This document shows, in pieces, positions 18,382 through 27,681 of a stretch of DNA of 39,365 nucleotides. This DNA is from an uncultured Candidatus Saccharibacteria bacterium (GTDB lineage: Bacteria > Patescibacteriota > Saccharimonadia > Saccharimonadales > Saccharimonadaceae), in the NCBI GenBank assembly GCA_947307445.1, contig CAMZJD010000004.1, positions 1-39,365 of the forward strand. Direction: 5' to 3'. The notes under the pieces were generated by a model that saw only the letters and a program-made list of their open reading frames with translations, was not told where the DNA came from and made no database searches. Position numbers and translations under genes: made by a program. Positions within the stretch are counted from its first letter, which is position 1. Each line of letters begins with the position of its first letter.

Positions 18382-20802
18382 TTACCAGGAGGAACCGCCT
18401 CCGCCGCCGCCACCGCCGCCGGACGAACCGCCGCCAGATGACGAAGAGCCGCCACCGCCGCCCGAGAAGCCACCGGACGAACCGCTCGAAGATGGCGAGG
18501 CTGTCATAGCCGAGGCTGATGAGCTCATCGTATGGTTAACGAAAGTATTGAAATTGTGCATCGAGAAAGTACTTGTTCCTTCATACCAATCCGGCGGCTG
18601 GACAGCCGTTAAATCCTCAAACTTCTTCATCCATTTCGTTGATACGCCGAGTACATAAGCATACGGCAGAATATCGTAGGCATAGGATGGTTTTTCGCGC
18701 ATTAAATGTTCGAGGCGATCTTTTTCGGCAGTTTCCAGGAAGCGCTTGAAGCCCTTGATCTTGCCATAAAGCTCGAGGCCTTGTGCGGTGCGCTTTGGCA
18801 TAAACTTGAGGAAGAATAGCTGGATTGCGATTCCAATTAAACATGTGAGAATGCCGAAATTATAGAACGGATCCCCACTCAAGATCCCCTCCTCGCCAAC
18901 TATACCAAACACCATGATAAAGAAATGAACAGAAGTGAAACTGAGCCAAACGAAGCGAGCTACGGTTGGCATACCTTTAGCTAAGCCGACCGCAAAGAAC
19001 GGTACGTAGAAAGCGAGAATAAATATTAGGAGGAAGCCAACTTCTGCGTCCGAGTTGACCGCAGTCGGAACGAGTATCAATGCTAGGATGGAAGCAATAA
19101 TAAAGGCAATCACAATAGCTGAAGCAAAGCTCGTGTTCGTAAAGTATTTCTTGCGATTCTCTTTCTTGTTCGTTGCAGCGGTAATCTTATCGAGCGTGCG
19201 ATAGAAGCTATAGCGCAAGCGACTAGCCGTAGTTTCCGCTAAACCCTCCTCGTCCTCAACAACTTTCTGTAGCTCTTCTTTTGAGATGGTTCCGCCATCG
19301 TCAATACGCTTTACGACCTCATTAAGAGATTTGAAGCTGTGACGACGCGATGAACCGATGAATAAGCCACGCATAAACTTCTCTTCATTTTCGTCCTTAC
19401 CGTCATATTCTTTGACTTTCACGATTTTGAAACCACCGCGTGACATTGTGGTGTGGCTTGTCTCAACGATTTTTATATAGCCTTGATTCGCAAGATGTAA
19501 TAATAACGAAACTGCATCGTTGTTGGTGACTTTGCCCTTGTAGGCAAAGGCCATATCAAGGCTATTCATGCCCTCAGGCGGATAATATTGCATATCATCT
19601 ACAATGCGGTCATCGTTGCCATAAATCATCCACAATATAAAGGCGATTACCGCGCCGGCAATCGGAATGATATAAATAAGATATTCCCAGAATTCGACTA
19701 GCGATTCGGCACCCACAAAGTAGCCATCATCCAATGTTAAGCGAATAGTTAGGCCTTCGCCTACGCCTAGGATACCGTTATAATCGCCGGTAATATCATT
19801 ACCGACAACATTATAAGAAACGCTCTTATTTTCTTTACTGAGATAGGTGCCACTAGAAAAGCCGAGCTTGGCGACATCAAATTCTTTTGGCATATGGATG
19901 CTAAATGACACATTACCGATTACGGTGTCCCATTGAGTGCCGATAATATTGAAATAGAATTCGTCATAATTTAGATTTTTATCCTCGCCGAAATCATATG
20001 TATATTTAATGACATAAGTTTTGGAACCGTGAACATATTCTGTAGCGGAGCCAATTTTAACGCGAAAATTGGAGTCTTCTTTGGATGTGGTATATTGGGC
20101 GCCCTCAACGCTCACATTGGAGACTTTGGCACGCCCCTTCACTGTCGTGCCATCGTTATGGACAAAAGTATTGCGCAACGGAATATCGCGGATGATACCG
20201 TGCTTGTAATTCGCATGGAAGGTGGCAGTGATAGTCTCTACGACATCAAAGGTATTATTTTCGTGCACCGTCACATCGACATCATAGGCATCAAGTACAT
20301 AGTCGCGCGTGTTGTAGCGTGGATTTTGGCTCGGAGTGCGATCGGCTTCACCCTCGAATATTTCAGTCTGTTCTTGCTCGTCCGTCTTAATAGTCAAATC
20401 ATAGCGATAGATGTCTGACGCGCCATAGCCAGCTTCTAAATCATCAACGCTGGACATCTGAGTATAGGCTGAGCCGCCACTAGGGGCGCGTTGCGTATTG
20501 GTGGAAATAGCGATAATTGCAGAATCCGAATCGTAATAAGTTACCACCGAGGTAAACTTAATAGCCTCGTCGCTGGAGTTCGTGATGTGACCCGTTAGGC
20601 CAAAGGCTTGAGTTGTCGTCTCCGACAAATCTATAAAGTTAATGTTGGAAAAAGTCAGGCTACCAATTGAAGTGTTCGCTGCGTAATCAACGGAATGCCT
20701 CTTAATAGCATCACTTAATGCTCCAACTGGAGCGATTATATTTGCAGCCAAAAGTAGCGCAGCTGCTGACGCGAAAAATATTCGTTTAACTCCACCTATC
20801 AT
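18382..20802 (-). CDS. DUF2207-type membrane protein with Gly/Ser-rich C-terminus
   Basis: YDVDVTVHENNTFDVVETITATFHANYKHGIIRDIPLRN; TM segments; GGGGGSSSSGGGSSGGGGGGGGGSSW tail. Start revised to 20802. Confidence 0.8.
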   Translation of the reverse strand: MIGGVKRIFFASAAALLLAANIIAPVGALSDAIKRHSVDYAANTSIGSLTFSNINFIDLSETTTQAFGLTGHITNSSDEAIKFTSVVTYYDSDSAIIAISTNTQRAPSGGSAYTQMSSVDDLEAGYGASDIYRYDLTIKTDEQEQTEIFEGEADRTPSQNPRYNTRDYVLDAYDVDVTVHENNTFDVVETITATFHANYKHGIIRDIPLRNTFVHNDGTTVKGRAKVSNVSVEGAQYTTSKEDSNFRVKIGSATEYVHGSKTYVIKYTYDFGEDKNLNYDEFYFNIIGTQWDTVIGNVSFSIHMPKEFDVAKLGFSSGTYLSKENKSVSYNVVGNDITGDYNGILGVGEGLTIRLTLDDGYFVGAESLVEFWEYLIYIIPIAGAVIAFILWMIYGNDDRIVDDMQYYPPEGMNSLDMAFAYKGKVTNNDAVSLLLHLANQGYIKIVETSHTTMSRGGFKIVKVKEYDGKDENEEKFMRGLFIGSSRRHSFKSLNEVVKRIDDGGTISKEELQKVVEDEEGLAETTASRLRYSFYRTLDKITAATNKKENRKKYFTNTSFASAIVIAFIIASILALILVPTAVNSDAEVGFLLIFILAFYVPFFAVGLAKGMPTVARFVWLSFTSVHFFIMVFGIVGEEGILSGDPFYNFGILTCLIGIAIQLFFLKFMPKRTAQGLELYGKIKGFKRFLETAEKDRLEHLMREKPSYAYDILPYAYVLGVSTKWMKKFEDLTAVQPPDWYEGTSTFSMHNFNTFVNHTMSSSASAMTASPSSSGSSGGFSGGGGGSSSSGGGSSGGGGGGGGGSSW

Positions 20803-20808
20803 GCATTC

Positions 20809-20814
20809 AGTATA
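20809..20814 (-). promoter_or_regulatory. -10 box (TGCTATACT) 6 nt before ATG of DUF2207 gene
   Basis: TGCTATACT-GAATGC-ATG. Confidence 0.6.
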
Positions 20815-20838
20815 GCATAAACATGTTGCTATGTTTTC

Positions 20839-20868
20839 AAAAAACATCCCCTACGCGGGGATGTTTTT
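20839..20868 (-). terminator. Terminator of ABC transporter gene
   Basis: CATCCCC-loop-GGGGATG flanked by A- and T-runs. Confidence 0.85.
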
Positions 20869-22669
20869 ACTCGGCATTGTCGAGAAATGCGCCAGATTGG
20901 CGTGACCATAATTTGTGGTATGCGCCGTTCTTTTTCTTGAGCAATTCCTCGTGTGAGCCTTGCTCAATGATTTTGCCGTTATCAAGCACAACAATGCGGT
21001 CCATGCTTGCGACCGTAGATAGGCGATGTGCCACTACGATGCTAGTGCGGCCCTTCATAAGCTTTTCGAGTGCATCCTGGATTAAGGCTTCAGACTCGGA
21101 GTCGAGCGCCGAAGTTGCCTCGTCAAGCACTAAGATTGGTGCGTCTTTTAGAATGGCCCGCGCAATAGCAATGCGTTGGCGTTGTCCGCCGGAAAGCTTA
21201 ATCCCCCGCTCTCCAACAAGCGTGTCGTAGCCATCGGGCAGATCTTTCACGAATTCATGTGCGTTGGCTAACTTAGCCGCACGCTCGATTTCTTTTTGCG
21301 ATGCATCTGGACGCGCATAGGCAATGTTTTCGGAAATGGAGCGATGGAATAGCGCGGTTTCTTGCGGTACATACGCAATATTCTCGCGCAATGAAACTTG
21401 ATGGACGCTCTTGATGTCTTGGCCATCAATTAGTATTTCGCCAGCTTGGACATCGGCGAAACGTAGCAATAGTTTTGTGAGCGTAGTCTTGCCGGAGCCG
21501 GAAATGCCAACCAAACCAATCCGTTCGCCCGGTTTAATCTCGAGCGAGAAATTATCAAAGATGGCTTCTTTGGCGTCTTGGTGTTGAAAAGCGATTTGAT
21601 TAAACACAATACCGCCTCGTTTAACGGTTAAATCTTTGGCGCCCTCCATATCAACCACATCATCTTTAGTATCAAGAATGATAGTCATCTCACGCGCATC
21701 ACCAAATACGCGGTTGATATGTTTGAAGATGTTATTGATATTCCATAGTTCGCCCATGATAGTCATTGAATAGTTGACTATCAAGATTAATGTTGAGACA
21801 GACAAGCCAAAGATCGGCACGCCCGCCATCATGAAGGCCACAATTAATGCAATGATGCCAATGTTTACGAAGTTAAAGATAAAATCTCGCTTCATAGTAG
21901 CATTCATCTGCGCGATGCCAGCATGGTAGCTAGCTCGGCTAAAGTTTGCATAGCGATGGCGCTCATGCGATTCTCGACCATAAGATTTAACTGCCAAAAT
22001 ATTGGAAAGTGAATCCGCTAATTGACCAGTCTGTTTGTTCTCGGCCGCCGCGCGCTCAGAACTTAAATGGGAAATTTTCTTGAAAGTGAGTGCCGAGCAG
22101 AGCGTATAGAGACATACGAAGGCAATGAGACTAAAGGCAAAAACCGGCGAACGTGGAACGAGAACGACCATGATGAAAAATAGCATTGAAATCAGGTAGA
22201 GGACATCAAAGATTAATACATCGAAGAAGCGCTCGAATGCACCGATAAATTTGTTTGTCTGCGATACGAGAGAACCTGAAAAACGATCACTATGGAATTG
22301 CATAGATTGCGCGCTAACAGTATCGAAACATTGCGTGGCGAGCTCGTACATCACGAGTAGTTCATATCTCCAGCACCAATAGACTCGTAGCCAGCCAAGG
22401 ATGGCGCTACCGCCTAGATGTAGCCCGATGAGCAAAAGACCTTGTGGCAAAAGTGTGGCCATTATTTGCTCGTTTGGAATACCGGCGGAAATTTCGTCGA
22501 TCATCTCGGCAAAAATCAACGGTATTAAAGTTGTCCGAATCAGCACAACAATTGGCGTTGATAACAATGTGCCAATTGCGTACCATTTGTATTTTTTTGA
22601 CGCTTGCCAATAGTAGTACAACGTGCGCCGGACAACGCTGCGTTGCTTGCTATTATTTGATTTTGTCAT
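20867..22669 (-). CDS. ABC exporter, fused permease/ATPase
   Basis: GLVGISGSGKTTLTKLLL Walker A, LSGGQRQRIAIARAIL signature, ILVLDEATSALD Walker B; N-terminal TM region. Confidence 0.95.
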   Translation of the reverse strand: MTKSNNSKQRSVVRRTLYYYWQASKKYKWYAIGTLLSTPIVVLIRTTLIPLIFAEMIDEISAGIPNEQIMATLLPQGLLLIGLHLGGSAILGWLRVYWCWRYELLVMYELATQCFDTVSAQSMQFHSDRFSGSLVSQTNKFIGAFERFFDVLIFDVLYLISMLFFIMVVLVPRSPVFAFSLIAFVCLYTLCSALTFKKISHLSSERAAAENKQTGQLADSLSNILAVKSYGRESHERHRYANFSRASYHAGIAQMNATMKRDFIFNFVNIGIIALIVAFMMAGVPIFGLSVSTLILIVNYSMTIMGELWNINNIFKHINRVFGDAREMTIILDTKDDVVDMEGAKDLTVKRGGIVFNQIAFQHQDAKEAIFDNFSLEIKPGERIGLVGISGSGKTTLTKLLLRFADVQAGEILIDGQDIKSVHQVSLRENIAYVPQETALFHRSISENIAYARPDASQKEIERAAKLANAHEFVKDLPDGYDTLVGERGIKLSGGQRQRIAIARAILKDAPILVLDEATSALDSESEALIQDALEKLMKGRTSIVVAHRLSTVASMDRIVVLDNGKIIEQGSHEELLKKKNGAYHKLWSRQSGAFLDNAE

Positions 22670-22676
22670 ATGTTAT

Positions 22677-22682
22677 ATTATA
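22677..22682 (-). promoter_or_regulatory. -10 box TATAAT 7 nt before ABC gene ATG
   Basis: TATAAT-ATAACAT-ATG. Confidence 0.6.
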
Positions 22683-22714
22683 TTCCTTTTATGCTTATTT
22701 TTAAGATACGCACA

Positions 22715-22750
22715 CAAAAACGCGCTAATTTTTTTCAGGTCTTAGCGCGC
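22715..22750 (-). terminator. Terminator of greA
   Basis: CGCGCTAA...TTAGCGCG followed by T-run on minus. Confidence 0.8.
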
Positions 22751-22761
22751 TTAGAAATTCT

Positions 22762-23208
22762 TTAGTTAATGGCAGTAACTTTGAAGGTGTTGCCGTTTGG
22801 TAATGTAGCTTCTTCGCCAACTTTCTTGCCCATGATGGCCTTGCCGATTGGCGATTCGTCACTAATCTTGCCTTCAAGTGGATTCGCTTCGACGGCACCC
22901 ACGAGCGTATACTCGGTAGTTTTGCCGTTGCGTTCGAGCGTTACCCGACTACCCATAGCAACTTTTTGCTTCTTGCCGCCCTTAATAATCTTGGCGTGAA
23001 GCAAAATATCTTGAATTTCTAAAATGCGCCCCTCAACAACTTTTTGTTCGCCGCGCGCAGCGGAATAATCTTCGTTCTCGCTTAAATCGCCATAGGAACG
23101 CGCAAGAGCGATCTTTTCGGCAATTTCTGGACGACGAGCAATTAGCTGCTCTAATTCTTTTTCTAATTCTTTACGACCTGCTTCAGTAATACTAACTGTC
23201 TTAGCCAT
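22762..23208 (-). CDS. greA: Transcription elongation factor GreA
   Basis: ITEAGRKELEKELEQLIARRPEIAEKIALARSYGDLSENEDYSAA; GGAGG before ATG at 23208 (track start 23229). Confidence 0.95.
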   Translation of the reverse strand: MAKTVSITEAGRKELEKELEQLIARRPEIAEKIALARSYGDLSENEDYSAARGEQKVVEGRILEIQDILLHAKIIKGGKKQKVAMGSRVTLERNGKTTEYTLVGAVEANPLEGKISDESPIGKAIMGKKVGEEATLPNGNTFKVTAIN

Positions 23209-23257
23209 AATATGCCTCCATTTCCCCACGAAAATAGGATGTTGGTAAAATTATATT

Positions 23258-24493
23258 CTAAGAGATTTTACTAGCAAATTCTGTTAAGGTCAAGAGTTTT
23301 GTTTCGCCAGTTTGGCGATTTTTAATTTCTACTTTATTTTCGGCGAGAGTTTTATCGCTAATGACGACACGATATGGGATGCCCATCAAGTCCGCGTCGG
23401 CGAATTTTTCACCCGTGCGGGCCGACTTGCGATCGTCTAGGATAATATCTTCAGGTGCCATATCGTGTAGTTTGGCAGCCTCGGCTTCGCCCTGTTCGCC
23501 AATACCGACGACATAGTATTTATATGGTGCAATTTCTTCTGGCCAGACTAAACCTTTGTCGTCACTCAGTTTCTCGGCAATTACGCCCATGACGCGGCTC
23601 GGACCAATGCCATAACTTCCCATAAAGACTTTTTGACGTTTACCGTCCTCGTCGTTATAACAGAGATCAAGTGCATCCGAGTATTTATAACCAAGCGTAA
23701 AGATATTGCCAACTTCGGCTGCTTTATGCTGTTCGAGTTTTGACTTGTCGAGGCCGAGATCATTTAGCACATCGTCAGTATAGACTTCTTCGTTGACGGC
23801 GATACCGCGTTCGCGGTCGAGATAGATAATATCTTCGCCCGCATCACAAATAGTCTGAAATTCGTCACTAAACTTACTAAACGAACCGCCGCTTGCGAAT
23901 GTGCGGAATGTGCTATCACCGATACCGAGACGATTAAAGATTTTAATATAACTATCGGCACATTTCTCATAGAACTCATTATGCTCTTCGCGATTTTTAC
24001 TGAAGCTATATAAATCTTTCATCATAAATTCGCGCGTACGCATAATGCCAGATTTGGCGCGAAGCTCGTTGCGGAATTTAGTTTGGAACTGATAAACGTA
24101 AATCGGTAAATCTTTATAGCTGCTAATGTACGATTTCATGACGTGCGTAAGTGGCTCTTCATGCGTTGGCGCCAGACCAAGTTCGCCGCCAGCGTTGAGT
24201 TTAGTCTTAAACCAGACATCCATAACTTTATCATCCCAACGGTTGCTGGCTTCCCAAACATCTTTCGGTTGCAAGCTAGTCATGCGAAGTTCTTCCCCGC
24301 CAATCGCGTTCATTTCCTCGCGAATAATCTGAATAATCTTCTCGAGCGTGCGCATACCAAGAGGTAAGTAATCATATACGCCGGCCATTTCTTTATAAAT
24401 ATATCCGGCACGCAAAAGGTATTTCGCACTCTGGCTTACTTCGTCAGCCGGTGCAGTTTTGGTGGTTTTCGTAAATGATTGACTTAGTTTCAT
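23258..24493 (-). CDS. proS: Prolyl-tRNA synthetase, short form
   Basis: YLPLGMRTLEKI, PTHEEPLTHVMK, RFRNE-like motif 2 (KFRNELRAKSGIMRTREFMMKDLYSF), MGSYGIGPSRVMG. Confidence 0.93.
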   Translation of the reverse strand: MKLSQSFTKTTKTAPADEVSQSAKYLLRAGYIYKEMAGVYDYLPLGMRTLEKIIQIIREEMNAIGGEELRMTSLQPKDVWEASNRWDDKVMDVWFKTKLNAGGELGLAPTHEEPLTHVMKSYISSYKDLPIYVYQFQTKFRNELRAKSGIMRTREFMMKDLYSFSKNREEHNEFYEKCADSYIKIFNRLGIGDSTFRTFASGGSFSKFSDEFQTICDAGEDIIYLDRERGIAVNEEVYTDDVLNDLGLDKSKLEQHKAAEVGNIFTLGYKYSDALDLCYNDEDGKRQKVFMGSYGIGPSRVMGVIAEKLSDDKGLVWPEEIAPYKYYVVGIGEQGEAEAAKLHDMAPEDIILDDRKSARTGEKFADADLMGIPYRVVISDKTLAENKVEIKNRQTGETKLLTLTEFASKIS

Positions 24494-24563
24494 AATTATT
24501 ATCCTATCACAAAAATTACACTTTACACAATAAAGTTTTCAGTTTTTAAAGTTTATGTTCAAA

Positions 24564-26843
24564 TTAGTCTGGATATTCATCCATTGAGCTAATCAACACG
24601 TCGCGACCGCGGTTGCCGCCGCCAGAGTCGCCTACCACTCCTTTTTCTACGAGCTCATCAATAATTGATGCGGCACGGCCATAACCGACATGCAAACGAC
24701 GCTGCAACAAGCTGGTAGAGATTTTACCGTCGCGAATAGCGATTTCGGCAGCTTGACGGACAATATCTCCGCCACCAGCACCATCATAGTCGCCACCACC
24801 CATTGAACCGGTACCGCGACCACCAATGGAGACGACTTGCGAGACGACCTCTGGAACATATTCCGCAGCACGTTGCTTACGTAAGAAATCTGTCACATCG
24901 TTAATTTCTTTATCGCTCACAAATGCGCCCTGAACGCGAACTGGTTTGCCCTGCATTTCCTGCGTGAGATAAAGCATATCGCCAGTACCGAGCAATTTTT
25001 CGGCGCCACCACGGTCGAGCATCACGCGTGAGTCCATATTGGTATTAACGGCGAAAGCGATACGACCTGGAATGTTCGATTTAATCAAACCGGTCACAAC
25101 TTTAACTTCTGGACGCTGCGTCGCGAGGACGAGGTTCAGACCGGCGGCGCGGCCCTTCTGGGCGACGCGTACGATGCGGCTTTCGAGCTCCTTACCCGCC
25201 ATCATCATTAAGTCCGCCATCTCATCCACGATAATGACGATGTATGGTAACTTCTCGTGACTATCCTGCTGAACGGGGACTTCTTCGACTGGCTCTTCGC
25301 CTTCCTCGACTGGAGCGGCTGGTGCTTTAACTTCTTTAGCAGCCAGTTCTTCCATCTTGGCATTATAGTCATCAATCTTTTTAACGTGCGCATCACGCAT
25401 GAGCGTATAGCGGCGCTCCATTTCCATCACAGCCCACTGCAAAGCACTCAAAGCTTCGTTGACGTCCGTAATAACCGGCGTGAGCAAATGCGGGATCCCT
25501 TCATAGGCCGCCATTTCGACCTGCTTTGGGTCAATAATAATGAACTTCAACTCAGACGGTGAATTATGATAAATCATCGACATAATCATCGTATTAGTCA
25601 TAACAGATTTACCAGAACCAGTGGTACCAGCAATCAGTAAGTGTGGCATTTTAGCCAGGTTGCCGATAATGACATGGCCGGAAATATCTTTGCCAACCGC
25701 AAAAGCCAACGGCTTATCAACGATCATCTTGCTCCACTCGGAGGATTTAAGCATTTCGTGCAAACCGACGCTAGCGGCGCGCTTATTTGGTACCTCTACA
25801 CCCACAGAGCGTGTGCCAGGGATTGGCGCCTCGATGCGGATTTTCTCTTCGCCGAGGTTCAAGGCAAGCTCGCGGTCAAGCGTAGCGATTTTACTAATCT
25901 TCACACCGGCCGGTGGACGAAGCGTATATTGCGTGATGCGTGGGCCAACGTTGGCGCCCTCTACATCAACATCAATACCGAACTGCTCAAGAGTGTCCTT
26001 AATAATTGTGGCATTACCATGGGTATCGCCCGGATCAGCCGGAGAGCGCTTCTTGTTGAGCAAATCCATGGATGGCATCTCCCAATCAGGATCACTGGTA
26101 GTCAAGAAGGCGGTAGGTTCGGCGACTGGAGGCTTTTCTGACTTCTCGGCAGCATGTTTGAAAAGTTTTTTATCAGACTCGTCGACAATATCAACATTCG
26201 GATTAACTTTAAAGTGCTTCATGCCGTCATGCTGCGGCTCTTCATCGCCATCATCTAGGTCGCCCCTAGACGAATTGCGACGCATGACTTTTGCATTGGC
26301 GACATCTTCTTCGTCTTTACTAGTTTTGAAAATCGAACCAATTTTGCGAAACAAAGCCGCGGGCGTCTCGGCATACATAAATAGAGCCGTAATCACAATT
26401 AAGACGCCATAAATAATATACGACACACCTTGATCGAGATTTTTAACCACAACGCTATTCAAACCATCACCAACGATACCGCCGGTAGCCTTGGTTGTGC
26501 CAAAAGTTGGGACGCCAAAAATGCCTGAAAACCAACAAATCATCAAAAGCGATGCAATCCAGACACTGGCATCAAGCCGATTATCTGGGGCGCGGAAGAT
26601 TAGTACAGCAAGGTAGGTCAAGATGAAGGGCATCAAGTAAGTAGTATAGCCAATTACGTTCAGACAGACATTATTAACGGTAGCTAGGGCTACACCGCCC
26701 TGCCCGAACCAAGCCAACACAAACATTAACGCTACTACAATCATCAAAAACGCCATGATTTGGCGCCAAAAACCACCAGGAAGCTCGTGCGTGCGCTCGA
26801 CTTCTTGGGATTTTTTTCTTCTACCTCGCTTTCGATTTGCCAT
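24564..26843 (-). CDS. ftsK: DNA translocase FtsK/SpoIIIE
   Basis: N-terminal TM segments; AGTTGSGKSVMTNTMI; IVDEMADLMM; ATQRPEVKVVTGLIKSNIPGRIAF; C-terminal winged helix. Confidence 0.96.
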   Translation of the reverse strand: MANRKRGRRKKSQEVERTHELPGGFWRQIMAFLMIVVALMFVLAWFGQGGVALATVNNVCLNVIGYTTYLMPFILTYLAVLIFRAPDNRLDASVWIASLLMICWFSGIFGVPTFGTTKATGGIVGDGLNSVVVKNLDQGVSYIIYGVLIVITALFMYAETPAALFRKIGSIFKTSKDEEDVANAKVMRRNSSRGDLDDGDEEPQHDGMKHFKVNPNVDIVDESDKKLFKHAAEKSEKPPVAEPTAFLTTSDPDWEMPSMDLLNKKRSPADPGDTHGNATIIKDTLEQFGIDVDVEGANVGPRITQYTLRPPAGVKISKIATLDRELALNLGEEKIRIEAPIPGTRSVGVEVPNKRAASVGLHEMLKSSEWSKMIVDKPLAFAVGKDISGHVIIGNLAKMPHLLIAGTTGSGKSVMTNTMIMSMIYHNSPSELKFIIIDPKQVEMAAYEGIPHLLTPVITDVNEALSALQWAVMEMERRYTLMRDAHVKKIDDYNAKMEELAAKEVKAPAAPVEEGEEPVEEVPVQQDSHEKLPYIVIIVDEMADLMMMAGKELESRIVRVAQKGRAAGLNLVLATQRPEVKVVTGLIKSNIPGRIAFAVNTNMDSRVMLDRGGAEKLLGTGDMLYLTQEMQGKPVRVQGAFVSDKEINDVTDFLRKQRAAEYVPEVVSQVVSIGGRGTGSMGGGDYDGAGGGDIVRQAAEIAIRDGKISTSLLQRRLHVGYGRAASIIDELVEKGVVGDSGGGNRGRDVLISSMDEYPD

Positions 26844-26849
26844 GGAATA

Positions 26850-26855
26850 ATTATA
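26850..26855 (-). promoter_or_regulatory. -10 box (TGGTATAAT) 6 nt before ftsK ATG
   Basis: TGGTATAAT-TATTCC-ATG. Confidence 0.65.
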
Positions 26856-26858
26856 CCA

Positions 26859-26892
26859 TAAAAAAGAGGAGCAAGCATAAGCTTACTCCTCT
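26859..26892 (-). terminator. Terminator upstream of ftsK promoter
   Basis: AGAGGAGTAAGC-TTAT-GCTTGCTCCTCTTTTTT on minus. Confidence 0.85.
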
Positions 26893-26905
26893 ATAAAATA
26901 TTGTC

Positions 26906-27601
26906 TTATTTGAATAGATTATCGAACATGTTTTCGATGCTATTGAGATCTGGAGTGGTTTTTTCTAAGTAAGACGTTTTCTTACCATAGAAGGAAACCA
27001 TAGTCTGAATGAAGACGAGAATAAATGCGACGCCAGCAATACAGACAGCTACGATGCTCATGATGCGAAGGAGGCTGGTTTTACCGTTAGAAATAGCCTT
27101 TGCAATGAAGTGCATGCCAGTTGCGCCACCGAAGAGAATTACGGTTGGCAAGAAGCTGCTCAGCCAGAGATCACCTTGGTCGTAGTTCTTGCGGCCGATG
27201 GACATAAGCGAGTAAATAATGATGCCAATCATATCTACGGCGTAGACCACCATAAATGCAAAGAATACTTTTGCAATGCAGCCCCAGGTCTTCTTGGTAG
27301 TATCGGCATCAGTAACTTTATTGATAGTAACGATGGCGAAAATGCCAAACAACAAAGCAAAGAGCGATACGAGCAATGAGGTTGAGATACCAGCATTTGC
27401 GCCTAATAGGAAGCTAAAAACTGGGAACGCAAAACTCCATTCCGTCGTGAAGCCAGCAATAGCGACAAAGATAGCACAGAAGCCAAAGAAGGTAGCACCT
27501 GCAATGGCCCACGCGTTCATCTTCGCGAGTGCTGAACTATTAATTTTCATTTTTGGCATTTTTACCGGATCCACAACCGGCGTGCCTGATGTTTCTGCCA
27601 T
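26906..27601 (-). CDS. Multi-pass membrane protein, unknown
   Basis: Several hydrophobic helices; SD GGAG before ATG. Confidence 0.75.
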   Translation of the reverse strand: MAETSGTPVVDPVKMPKMKINSSALAKMNAWAIAGATFFGFCAIFVAIAGFTTEWSFAFPVFSFLLGANAGISTSLLVSLFALLFGIFAIVTINKVTDADTTKKTWGCIAKVFFAFMVVYAVDMIGIIIYSLMSIGRKNYDQGDLWLSSFLPTVILFGGATGMHFIAKAISNGKTSLLRIMSIVAVCIAGVAFILVFIQTMVSFYGKKTSYLEKTTPDLNSIENMFDNLFK

Positions 27602-27640
27602 ATAAACTCCATTTATGTTTAATTAATTTCATTATACAAC

Positions 27641-27672
27641 AAAAAATGTCTAGCAAGTGCTAGACATTTTTT
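27641..27672. terminator. Terminator of pnp
   Basis: AAAAAATGTCTAGCA-AG-TGCTAGACATTTTTT. Confidence 0.88.
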
Positions 27673-27681
27673 AATGCTATT

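Noticed and set aside
18392-18490. GCC/GGC-rich repeat block
   Set aside because: It encodes the Gly/Ser tail of the DUF2207 protein; not a separate repeat element or CRISPR.
25621-26412. 263-aa and 166-aa plus-strand ORFs antisense to ftsK
   Set aside because: Shadow ORFs opposite a confident CDS; no initiation signals or domain patterns.
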